Assembly: GCA_028066595.1 (NCBI GenBank)
Contig: JALCBJ010000024.1
Span: 31,032 to 83,458 of the forward strand
Source of the DNA: Thermoanaerobaculia bacterium
Lineage (GTDB): Bacteria > Acidobacteriota > Thermoanaerobaculia > Multivoradales > J023
Direction of reading: 5' to 3'
DNA: 52,427 bases
Both the position numbers and the translations under genes were made by a program. This document shows, one piece after another, positions 9,152-16,326 of this stretch. The notes under the pieces were generated by a model. That model saw only the letters and a program-made list of their open reading frames with translations, ran no database searches and was not told the DNA's origin. How positions within the stretch are numbered: the first letter of the stretch is position 1; the number at the start of each line of letters is the position of its first letter.

Positions 9152-10471
9152 ATGCCATCTCGCAACCCAGAGGGAAGCGACTCGGAGCCACCGGTCGCCG
9201 ATTCACCGTCCGGCCGCCCCGCCGAATCGGACCTGATCTACGACTGGAATCAGGCTCCCCGCATCGATCCTAGGTCTCGGTGGATCGAGCTGGACGACGA
9301 GACGTTGCGCGACGGCCTCCAATCTCCTTCGGCAAAGTCGCCGTCCATCGAAGACAAGCTGGAGATCGTGCATTTCATGCACGATCTGGGTATCGACGGC
9401 GCAGATATCGGTCTTCCTGCTGCGGGTCGTCACGTATTCGAAGACGTGCTGCGTATCGCTCGGGAGATCGTCGATCAGAAGCTTGCCGTGGTGCCCAATT
9501 GTGCCGCGCGCACCGTCGTGGCGGACTGCGAGCCGATCGTCGAGATTTCCCAACGCGTGGGAATTCCGGTCGAGGTCGCAGCCTTCATCGGATCCAGTCC
9601 GATTCGCCAGTACGCCGAAGAGTGGGACGTGGACCGGCTGGTCCGGCTCACCCACGAGGCTGTGTCGTATTGCACGAGAAACGACCTGCCCGTGATGTAC
9701 GTCACCGAGGACACTACCCGTGCCAAGCCGGATGATCTACGCCGGCTCTATTCCGCTGCGATCGAGGCCGGCGCGCGCCGCATCTGCGTCGCCGACACGG
9801 TGGGCCATGCGACACCCGAAGGCGCGGCAGCGGTCGTTCGTTTCGTTCGCAAAGTGGTGGCCGAATCGGGCGAGGACGTGAAGGTCGATTGGCATGGACA
9901 TCGCGACCGCGGGCTCGATGTCGCCAACGCCCTGGCCGCGGTGGAAGCCGGTGCTGACCGGCTCCATGGAACCTGCCTCGGTATCGGCGAGAGGGTAGGC
10001 AACACGCCGATCGATCTGCTGCTCGTCAATCTCGAGCTGCTGGGTTGGTCGAACCGCGATCTGACGCGCTTGTCCGAGTATTGCCACAAGGTCCATCAGT
10101 GTACCGGGGTGCCGTTTCCCGACAACTACCCGGTGGTCGGCGGCGACGCCTTCCGCACCGGCACCGGTGTTCACGCCGCGGCGATCATCAAAGCTCGCGA
10201 GAAGGGTGACGATTGGTTGGCCGACCGGGTCTATTCGAGCGTTCCGGCATCGATGGTCGGTGCCAATCAGATCATCGAGGTCGGGCCGATGTGCGGGCTT
10301 TCCAACGTCGTACATTGGCTTCAGGAACGGGGTATCGAGGCCGATGAGGAGCTCGTTCAGAGGATTTTCGCTGCTGCCAAAGACGCTGCGAGCGTACTGG
10401 CCGAGGACGAGATCCTTGCACTGGTCACGAAGCACGAAGCCAGAGGGTCGCTGCCACAAACCGTTACGTGA
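9152..10471 (+). CDS. HMGL-like 2-isopropylmalate/homocitrate-synthase-type enzyme
   Basis: A 439-residue TIM-barrel acyltransferase of the HMGL-like family, which condenses an acyl-CoA with a 2-oxoacid. Motifs: DETLRDGLQSP (first metal/catalytic motif, near residue 48), a Cys/Asp strand RICVADTVGHATP, and the metal-binding HGHRDRGLD where classic LeuA has HxHND. The C-terminal part GTGVHAAAIIKA resembles the subdomain of isopropylmalate synthases. It lacks the roughly 100-residue LeuA regulatory domain, so leucine feedback in the usual way is unlikely. ATG start with GGAG 6 bases upstream. The xer gene starts on the base before its stop codon. Confidence 0.8.
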   Translation: MPSRNPEGSDSEPPVADSPSGRPAESDLIYDWNQAPRIDPRSRWIELDDETLRDGLQSPSAKSPSIEDKLEIVHFMHDLGIDGADIGLPAAGRHVFEDVLRIAREIVDQKLAVVPNCAARTVVADCEPIVEISQRVGIPVEVAAFIGSSPIRQYAEEWDVDRLVRLTHEAVSYCTRNDLPVMYVTEDTTRAKPDDLRRLYSAAIEAGARRICVADTVGHATPEGAAAVVRFVRKVVAESGEDVKVDWHGHRDRGLDVANALAAVEAGADRLHGTCLGIGERVGNTPIDLLLVNLELLGWSNRDLTRLSEYCHKVHQCTGVPFPDNYPVVGGDAFRTGTGVHAAAIIKAREKGDDWLADRVYSSVPASMVGANQIIEVGPMCGLSNVVHWLQERGIEADEELVQRIFAAAKDAASVLAEDEILALVTKHEARGSLPQTVT

Positions 10472-11385
10472 AACCGACCACTGCAGGTGAAGGTCGCCGC
10501 GATGCGGATCGCCGGGCGCTCGAAGCTTGGCTCGATGCGCTCGTGGCGGAGCGTGGCCTGGCGGCCAATACCGTCGAGGCCTACGGGAGGGATCTTGCTC
10601 GCCTCTGGGACGACTTGGAGAAGCGTCGCGTCGATCCGCTTGCAGCCGAAGCTCCCGAGTTGCAGCGTCACTTGCGCGATCTGCGACGCGACGGGCTGTC
10701 GGCCCGGTCCGTTGCTCGGGCCTTGGCGTCGATCCGTGGCTTCTACGGTTTTCTGGTCGACGATGGCCGGCGCAGCGACGATCCATCGGTCCACCTGACG
10801 TCGCCCAAGACATGGCGTACCTTGCCCAAGGTTCTATCGGAGCAGCAGATCGACTCCCTCCTTTCGTCGCCCGATGTCCACGAAGATCTGGGCATTCGCG
10901 ACAAGGCGATGATCGAGCTGATCTACGCCTCGGGGCTGAGGGTATCGGAGCTGGTGGATCTTCGACTCGGCCAGGTTCGGCTCGAGCAAGGATACTTGGT
11001 GGCTTTCGGTAAAGGCTCGAAGGAGCGCATCGTACCGTTCGGCGAACGGGCCGAGGCCTGGATCCGTACTTATCTCCGAGAGGTCCGACCTCGCTGGTTG
11101 TCTGGGCGGCACGACGTCGTGTTTCTCAACTTCCGGGGGCGAGGTTTGACCCGTCAGGGCTTCTGGAAGATCCTCAAGAAGTATGGTGAGTCCGTCGGCG
11201 TTCCCTCGCTGTCGCCTCACGTGCTCCGGCACAGCTTCGCCAGTCACCTGTTGGAGCACGGCGCGGATCTGCGAATCGTCCAGACCCTCCTCGGCCACGC
11301 CGACATCTCCACGACGCAAATCTACACTCACATCCATCAGCACCGCCTCAAGAGCCTCTATGACCGCTTCCATCCGCGCCGCTGA
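10468..11385 (+). CDS. xerD: Tyrosine recombinase XerD/XerC type
   Basis: A 305-residue site-specific tyrosine recombinase, expected to resolve chromosome dimers at dif with a partner. The N-terminal SAM-like core-binding domain covers about 10-100 (GLAANTVEAYGRDLARLW). The catalytic domain has all expected residues: Arg in ASGLRVSELV, Lys in FGKGSKER, HxxR in HVLRHSFASHLLEHG, then GHADISTTQIYTH with the nucleophile Tyr. Length matches XerC/D (about 300). GTG start inside the preceding stop codon region (ACGTGA), suggesting coupling. D rather than C is a guess; no phage genes surround it, so a housekeeping role is favoured. Confidence 0.9.
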   Translation: MKPTTAGEGRRDADRRALEAWLDALVAERGLAANTVEAYGRDLARLWDDLEKRRVDPLAAEAPELQRHLRDLRRDGLSARSVARALASIRGFYGFLVDDGRRSDDPSVHLTSPKTWRTLPKVLSEQQIDSLLSSPDVHEDLGIRDKAMIELIYASGLRVSELVDLRLGQVRLEQGYLVAFGKGSKERIVPFGERAEAWIRTYLREVRPRWLSGRHDVVFLNFRGRGLTRQGFWKILKKYGESVGVPSLSPHVLRHSFASHLLEHGADLRIVQTLLGHADISTTQIYTHIHQHRLKSLYDRFHPRR

Positions 11386-12148
11386 CGTCACAGGCGGCCC
11401 CGCCACGCTCCAATGGAGGCCGCGAATCACATCGGCCCGGACGGAACGGAGCGCCAGGAACCTCTGCCTCCTTTTTGCCGGACTCTCCCTGGCTGTGGCG
11501 GCACCCACGGCGGCAGATCTGGTGGTATTTACCGACGGGCATTTCCTGCAGGTGGAAGGGTACGAGGTCGTCGGCGAGCGGGTTCGCCTCGAGCTCGACA
11601 ACGGCGGCTTGCTGACGGTGTCCCTGCGTCGAGTCGATCGCGTGATCGTGGACGAGGTGGAGGAGAAAGAGCCGGCACCCGAGCCCGCGCCCTTTCCAAT
11701 TCGGTATGCCGACGAGCACGGCGTACCCGACGTCCCTTTCGGCAAGCTGATCCATGACGCTGCTCGCCGTCACGGGATCAATCCGGAGCTGGTGGCTGCT
11801 GTGGCTCGAGCAGAGTCGGCGTTCCGGCCCGACGCCGTGTCGGTCAAGGGTGCACAGGGTTTGATGCAGCTGATGCCGGCCACTGCCGAGTGGCTGGGCG
11901 TCGCTCCGCAGCAAGTCCTCGAACCGTGGCCCAACCTCGATGCGGGAGCGCGATACCTACGTCTCCTAGCCGACAAGTTCGAGGACGATCTCTCTCTCGT
12001 ACTGGCGGCCTACAATGCCGGCGAGGGGACGGTCGCGCGGTACGGTGGGGTTCCGCCGTATCGTGAAACGCGCAGCTATCTAAAGCGGATCTTTGGTTTC
12101 CTTGGGCTCGAGATTTCGCCGGAGACCGAGGTCGCCGCCGGGAGGTGA
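11360..12148 (+). CDS. Secreted lytic transglycosylase (Slt/GH23 type)
   Basis: A 262-residue protein with a basic N-terminus and a hydrophobic export segment LCLLFAGLSLAVAAP (about residues 34-50). A small beta region follows (FTDGHFLQVEGYEVVGERV). The C-terminal GH23 soluble lytic transglycosylase domain (about 115-245) has the catalytic Glu in VARAESAFRPDA, then KGAQGLMQLMPATAEWLGV and AAYNAGEGTVARYGGVPPY. It cleaves glycan strands in the periplasm. ATG start at 11360 overlaps the xer gene by 26 bases; the frame is open further upstream inside xer, but that part is a shadow. The export segment lies unusually far from this start, so a later non-ATG start is possible. Confidence 0.88.
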   Translation: MTASIRAADVTGGPATLQWRPRITSARTERSARNLCLLFAGLSLAVAAPTAADLVVFTDGHFLQVEGYEVVGERVRLELDNGGLLTVSLRRVDRVIVDEVEEKEPAPEPAPFPIRYADEHGVPDVPFGKLIHDAARRHGINPELVAAVARAESAFRPDAVSVKGAQGLMQLMPATAEWLGVAPQQVLEPWPNLDAGARYLRLLADKFEDDLSLVLAAYNAGEGTVARYGGVPPYRETRSYLKRIFGFLGLEISPETEVAAGR

Positions 12149-12166
12149 CCTGCCTCCACCGCGACG

Positions 12167-12532
12167 TCAGGGCTCCTCCGGGCCTCGGTAGATACAGCCC
12201 GAAGTACAGGTCTCGCGCAGCACGACCGCCGATAGCCCGGGAAGCGAAGGCTCGAGACGTTGCCAGATCCACGCCGCGATGGCTTCCGACGTAGGATTCT
12301 CGAGACCCTCGATGTCGTTCAGGTAGCGGTGGTCGAGGGCGTCGTGAATCGGTGCAAAGGCCTTCTTCACGTCCGCGAAATCCATCACCCAACCCGTATG
12401 GGGATCCGGACGACCATCGATTCGCACCTCCACGTGGAACGAATGTCCGTGGAGGCGGGCACACTTGTGGCCTTCGGGCACGTTGGGAAGCCGGTGGGCT
12501 GCCTCGAAGGTAAAGCGCTTGAAGATCTCCAT
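12167..12532 (-). CDS. queD: 6-carboxy-5,6,7,8-tetrahydropterin synthase
   Basis: A 121-residue QueD/PTPS family enzyme that makes carboxytetrahydropterin for queuosine. Zinc ligands are His in FEAAHRLP and the two His of LHGHSF. The catalytic Cys is in [10 protein letters not shown]. The later DHRYLND and the Glu of [10 protein letters not shown] complete the family pattern. Length is normal (about 120). It converges with the transglycosylase gene. No other queuosine genes are nearby. Confidence 0.93.
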   Translation of the reverse strand: MEIFKRFTFEAAHRLPNVPEGHKCARLHGHSFHVEVRIDGRPDPHTGWVMDFADVKKAFAPIHDALDHRYLNDIEGLENPTSEAIAAWIWQRLEPSLPGLSAVVLRETCTSGCIYRGPEEP

Positions 12533-12608
12533 GGCTCGACCATACCCGATCTGTCCGGATCATCTTGGCCCGCAGGCCGTTCCGGACGATCGGGAAACGG
12601 AGACTTCG

Positions 12609-13685
12609 TCAGGCTCGTGCTGTCCGGATTTCCCGGAAGCTCACGAGTTTGCCCGTCGCCTCGTCCCAGAGATTCAGCTTGGCCAGCTTCAGGCTTTCCC
12701 AGAGAGTGAACCGGTTGATGTCGCGCAGCTGGGGTACAGACTCGATGCAATCCCGAAGCCGGTAGTTCGGGATGCGGCTCGCCAGATGGTGGATGTGATG
12801 GTAGCCGATGTTGCCGGTGAACCAGTGCAGCCAGGCTGGCATCTCGAGATAGGAGCTGCCCTGAAGGCTCGCCGTCTCGAAGTCCCAACTCTCGCTCCGC
12901 TCCCAATAGGCGTCCTCGAACTGGTGCTGGACGTAGAACAGCCATAGCCCCAGAGCGCCTCCGACGATGATCGGCTGCATGACCAGGAAGAAGACAGCTT
13001 GCCAGCCGAAGCCGAGCCAGAGTCCCGTGACGGCACCCGTCAGCAAGAGATTCTGCAGTGCGACTCCGGCCCATTCGGCGCGCCAAGAAAGCGGTGCATC
13101 GAGTGGCAGCCGGTGCTTGAGCAGAAACTGGTAGGACGGGCCGACGAGAACCAGGGCGAGAGGGTTGCGATAGATCCGATAACCCACCCGGCCCCACCAC
13201 GGCAAGGCCAGGTACTCGTCGACGGTCAGCGTGGTGATGTCTCCAAACTCGCGACGGTCTAGATTGCCCGACGTCGCGTGGTGAATGGCGTGGGTGCGGC
13301 GCCAATAGCGGTAGGGCGTGAGGCTGAGAAGGCCGAGAAACCGTCCGACCCGATCGTTCCAACGTTTGCTGGGGAAGAACGAGCCGTGGCCGCAGTCGTG
13401 GTGGAGCACGAACAGCCGAATGAAGAGACCACCCTGCACGCAGGACAACGCTGCGGTCAGCCAGAGGGAAACGTTCAGACTCCACAGAATAGCCACCGTG
13501 TTGGCCAGCCAGAGCAGCAGAGTCGAAACGAGTTGGAACGTCGCTTTGCCGACGTCGGCGCGGGCGAACGGGGCCAAAATCTTCTGCCAGGACGAGTGGT
13601 CGCCGGGCGGGTGGTGGCCAGGTCGGAACTTGGGGCGATCGGACGGTGCAGAGGCAGTCTGAGCAGGAGACGAGCTGGATGTCAC
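12609..13685 (-). CDS. Membrane fatty-acid desaturase
   Basis: A 358-residue di-iron integral membrane desaturase acting on acyl lipids. The three histidine boxes are present: HDCGHGS near residue 95, HAIHH near 131, and HHIHH near 295. Hydrophobic segments fall near 50-90, 180-210 and 215-245. The motif set resembles the DesA/omega-6-type desaturases that use glycerolipid-linked acyl chains. GTG start with GAGAGG a few bases upstream. Transcribed divergently from the cytochrome c gene. Regiospecificity cannot be read from the sequence. Confidence 0.9.
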   Translation of the reverse strand: MTSSSSPAQTASAPSDRPKFRPGHHPPGDHSSWQKILAPFARADVGKATFQLVSTLLLWLANTVAILWSLNVSLWLTAALSCVQGGLFIRLFVLHHDCGHGSFFPSKRWNDRVGRFLGLLSLTPYRYWRRTHAIHHATSGNLDRREFGDITTLTVDEYLALPWWGRVGYRIYRNPLALVLVGPSYQFLLKHRLPLDAPLSWRAEWAGVALQNLLLTGAVTGLWLGFGWQAVFFLVMQPIIVGGALGLWLFYVQHQFEDAYWERSESWDFETASLQGSSYLEMPAWLHWFTGNIGYHHIHHLASRIPNYRLRDCIESVPQLRDINRFTLWESLKLAKLNLWDEATGKLVSFREIRTARA

Positions 13686-13831
13686 AACGACCTCTCAGGA
13701 CGACATGGGAAGAAGGGAGAGCAGATCACCGCGGCCAGCATTGCACCGCCTACCGGGGTGGGAGGCGAGTATATGGGCCGCCTCTCCGGGTGTGGTTCGT
13801 CGGCGGAGAATTGAGACAATCCTTACAGGCA

Positions 13832-13857
13832 GGAAACACTGGAAACGTGCTGGAAAC
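13832..13857 (+). repeat. Three direct GGAAAC repeats upstream of the cytochrome c gene
   Basis: GGAAAC occurs at 13832-13837, 13841-13846 and 13852-13857, in the divergent region between the desaturase and cytochrome c genes. The spacing (9 and 11 bases start to start) is close to one helical turn, which would suit an operator, but chance cannot be excluded. Confidence 0.3.
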
Positions 13858-13953
13858 ACAGCGCAGACGTGGCCGAGACGTGCTCAGAGACACTGCGAAC
13901 GAGACGAGAAATCAGGAGGAAGCCATGGACAACCCAGTCCCATCCAGTCTTCT

Positions 13954-14418
13954 ATGGTCGGTCGAGTCCTCTTTTTCGTGTTACTCGGCATGTCGGTCGC
14001 AGGCATGTCGTGGTTTTCTGCCGCCGCGGACGAGGAATCTGTATACGATGCCGAGAGGGCACCGTCGGTCGTCGACCCGGGCAAGGCGCTCCTGGGAAAA
14101 CACCTCTTTCGCTCGTTCTGTGCCAGTTGCCATGGGCCCGGCGCCCAGGGGAACGGCAGCATCGCCGACATGCTGCGGGTTCCTCCAAGCGATCTGACTC
14201 AGCTGGCGGTGGAGAACGACGGACAGTTCCCCTACGACCGCTGCATGGCGGTAATCGATGGTCGGGAACCGGTGAAGGGTCACGGGACGTCCGATATGCC
14301 GGCATGGGGCGATGCCTTCGCGGAGATCTCGAATTCGAACGAGCAGGTGGACGACAGGATCTCCCAGCTCGTCCACTTCATCTGGTCGATCCAGGAATCA
14401 TCCCCAACCGATGACTGA
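13954..14418 (+). CDS. Periplasmic c-type cytochrome, start uncertain
   Basis: A 154-residue single-haem cytochrome c. It has a hydrophobic export segment RVLFFVLLGMSVAGM near the N-terminus, the haem motif CASCH followed by GPGAQGNGS, and a distal Met candidate in GTSDMPAWGDAF. It would carry electrons in the periplasm; its partner is not visible. The start is problematic. The frame has an ATG at 13954 with no ribosome-binding site, while a strong AGGAGG (13914-13919) with an ATG at 13925 lies 29 bases upstream in a different frame. Either a frameshift or a separate leader is present. It converges with the ATP-grasp-like gene. Confidence 0.82.
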   Translation: MVGRVLFFVLLGMSVAGMSWFSAAADEESVYDAERAPSVVDPGKALLGKHLFRSFCASCHGPGAQGNGSIADMLRVPPSDLTQLAVENDGQFPYDRCMAVIDGREPVKGHGTSDMPAWGDAFAEISNSNEQVDDRISQLVHFIWSIQESSPTDD

Positions 14419-14498
14419 CAGACGCACAGCTCGGCTCGAGTGCGCATCGCCAGCCAGAGATCTGCCAGCGGGGGCGAGGGGGTGCCTCCGAAGAAGGT

Positions 14499-15587
14499 TC
14501 AGGTTTTCAGCCAAGCCGCACCGTGACCCGCGGTATCCGGAAGCAGTAGAGGTTCTGCCCGGCTTCCTGCCGCCGCGAGCTGCTGCGCGGATCCGAGACG
14601 TAGACAGACCCGCGTGCGATCCAACCGGATACCGATTTGGCGCGCCACCCAGCCGAAGCTGAGGCGGGCGTTGATCTCGGCCAGCGAATTCAGCTCGACG
14701 GAACCTGCTTCGCCACGCCAGGCCCAGACGTCGATACCGGCCGGGCCCCGGTAGCCCTCTCGGCTCAGAGCTTCCCCGACTGTCCGTGCTGTCGTTCCTA
14801 GTTGCTCGGACCAGACACTGACTTCGCTGGGCTCTTCCGCCTGCCAGTCGATACCAAGGAATCCTCCGGAGGTATCGACGACTTGGCGATGACTCGAGAC
14901 GAAGCGCGATCCACCCGCGTCGATCTCGAGAAGCACGCCGAAGTCCTCGATTCGATCCAGCCACGGCTCTACCAGTAGGCCGTCGCAGCGGCTGAGGAGG
15001 TTGTGCAGTCGTCTTTCCGTTGAGTCGTCCGGCACGTGGCGTCCGAAGACCCGTTCCCGCCCAGCCGCGGAGAGAGGAGTCTTGGCGACCCAGCGATCCA
15101 GCGTGCTTACAGCACGTCGTAGATCCTCGAGGTTTTCTACCCATCGAGAGCCGGCCAGCTGGATGCCGAGGCTGTGAGACAGCTCGAATGCGAACCGCCG
15201 ATGGTTGACACGGGCGGAAACCCTGTCGAGCTGCCCCCATTCGAGATCCGGCGCCGTAGGCCGAGCCTCGGAGGTGGAGCTCAGTCTGGGTACCGGTAGG
15301 CGGTCCGTGAGGCGGGCTGGATCCACGGTGTTGGGAGTCCAAAGCGTGCCGGGCTCCCGAGCGTCGGCCCACGCCCGAAGTAGCGTGCCGAATCCCGAAA
15401 CGAGGTCGAGGGCCCTTCTCGTCAGATGTCGTCGCGGTCGCTGAGGATCGAGAAGGGCCTGCCAGTCCGATTCGGCGTCGAGGTTCGCGACGATGCGCTG
15501 CAAAGCGATCTCAGTCGGGGCGCACGCTGGATTCGAGGTGCTGGATGAAGTCGTCGTCGAGGCCGGCTGCTCTTCTCCGATCGACAC
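14499..15587 (-). CDS. ATP-grasp-like protein of unknown function
   Basis: A 362-residue soluble protein. The C-terminal part contains GIDVWAWRGEAG followed by ELNSLAEINARLS, which matches the last ATP-grasp motif (acidic, Asn, Arg residues that hold Mg-ATP). The middle region with LLVEPWLDRIEDFGVLLEI also fits an ATP-grasp lid and strand order. ATP-grasp enzymes ligate a carboxylate to an amine or thiol; the substrate here is unknown. The GTG start at 15587 lies 77 bases inside the preceding DUF455 gene. A TTG at 15503, just past that gene, is an alternative. The tight overlap implies the two products work together. Confidence 0.6.
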   Translation of the reverse strand: MSIGEEQPASTTTSSSTSNPACAPTEIALQRIVANLDAESDWQALLDPQRPRRHLTRRALDLVSGFGTLLRAWADAREPGTLWTPNTVDPARLTDRLPVPRLSSTSEARPTAPDLEWGQLDRVSARVNHRRFAFELSHSLGIQLAGSRWVENLEDLRRAVSTLDRWVAKTPLSAAGRERVFGRHVPDDSTERRLHNLLSRCDGLLVEPWLDRIEDFGVLLEIDAGGSRFVSSHRQVVDTSGGFLGIDWQAEEPSEVSVWSEQLGTTARTVGEALSREGYRGPAGIDVWAWRGEAGSVELNSLAEINARLSFGWVARQIGIRLDRTRVCLRLGSAQQLAAAGSRAEPLLLPDTAGHGAAWLKT

Positions 15588-16308
15588 GGAACTGCGCGCC
15601 CTTCGCTCGCGCCGGGTGGAGCGGCCAGGTCAGGCTGTGGCGATAGGTGGTCCAGGCGTCGCTCTCGCCCTTGAACCGTTGCAGCCAGGCCCAACCGAAA
15701 CGCACGTGCTCGATCTCGTCGCGGCCGATGGTTTCGATCACCCGAGCTGTCTTGAGATCTCCCACAGCGTGAGCTGCAGTCGAGTATTCCGCGGTGTGAT
15801 CGAGGTTGGCGTTCTCCCACGTGAGGGACATGGCGCAGACGAAATCGAGGGGCGTTCGAATGTCAGGTACCTTGCCCCAGAAGTAACCGGTCACCGGGAA
15901 GTCGCCCAGCTCGTGGCCGAGGGCACGTACCCGCGCCGCGTACATGCGTGTGTGGCGTTGCTCGTCGTCGAGGATCCTCAGGAGACCGCGGAGGAAGTCG
16001 AGGGGTGCGTCAGCGAATGCGAGGAGAGCCCACGCGAAGAGCTCGGCGGCTTGTAGCTCGTGGTTCGCCAAGGCATGGAGAATGCGGGCTCGTTGGGCCG
16101 GATCGCCGATGCCTTCGATGGGCGGTACCTTGACCTGGCGCCCTGGACGGATACGCAGCGACTCGGTACGTGCCGGTGCGTCCAGGCGCAGTGGCTCGCC
16201 TGCAACCGGCTCGGTGAGCTCGGGTGGGGCTGGAGCCAGCTTGATCTCGAGATCCGAGCTGGTGACGACGCGTAGAGCGAACTCGCGAACGTTCATCGTG
16301 CGGAGCAT
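15511..16308 (-). CDS. DUF455 ferritin-like protein
   Basis: A 265-residue protein with the helical ferritin-like pattern of DUF455. Likely di-metal ligands are in NHELQAAELFAWAL, DEQRHTRMYAAR, ENANLDHTAEY and IGRDEIEHVRFGWAWL. Such folds bind di-iron or di-manganese and perform hydroxylation or related oxidations, but DUF455 has no assigned reaction that I know of. ATG at 16308; a second ATG four codons later is equally possible. It overlaps the ATP-grasp-like gene and is transcribed after the large secreted protein on the other side of a short gap to its stop. Confidence 0.8.
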   Translation of the reverse strand: MLRTMNVREFALRVVTSSDLEIKLAPAPPELTEPVAGEPLRLDAPARTESLRIRPGRQVKVPPIEGIGDPAQRARILHALANHELQAAELFAWALLAFADAPLDFLRGLLRILDDEQRHTRMYAARVRALGHELGDFPVTGYFWGKVPDIRTPLDFVCAMSLTWENANLDHTAEYSTAAHAVGDLKTARVIETIGRDEIEHVRFGWAWLQRFKGESDAWTTYRHSLTWPLHPARAKGAQFRVDRRRAAGLDDDFIQHLESSVRPD

Positions 16309-16326
16309 ATGGCAGCACGCCGCAGG

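Noticed and set aside
10468..11385. Tyrosine recombinase as a sign of an integrated element
   Set aside because: It looks like housekeeping XerC/D, overlaps metabolic and cell-wall genes, and no phage or attachment sites flank it.
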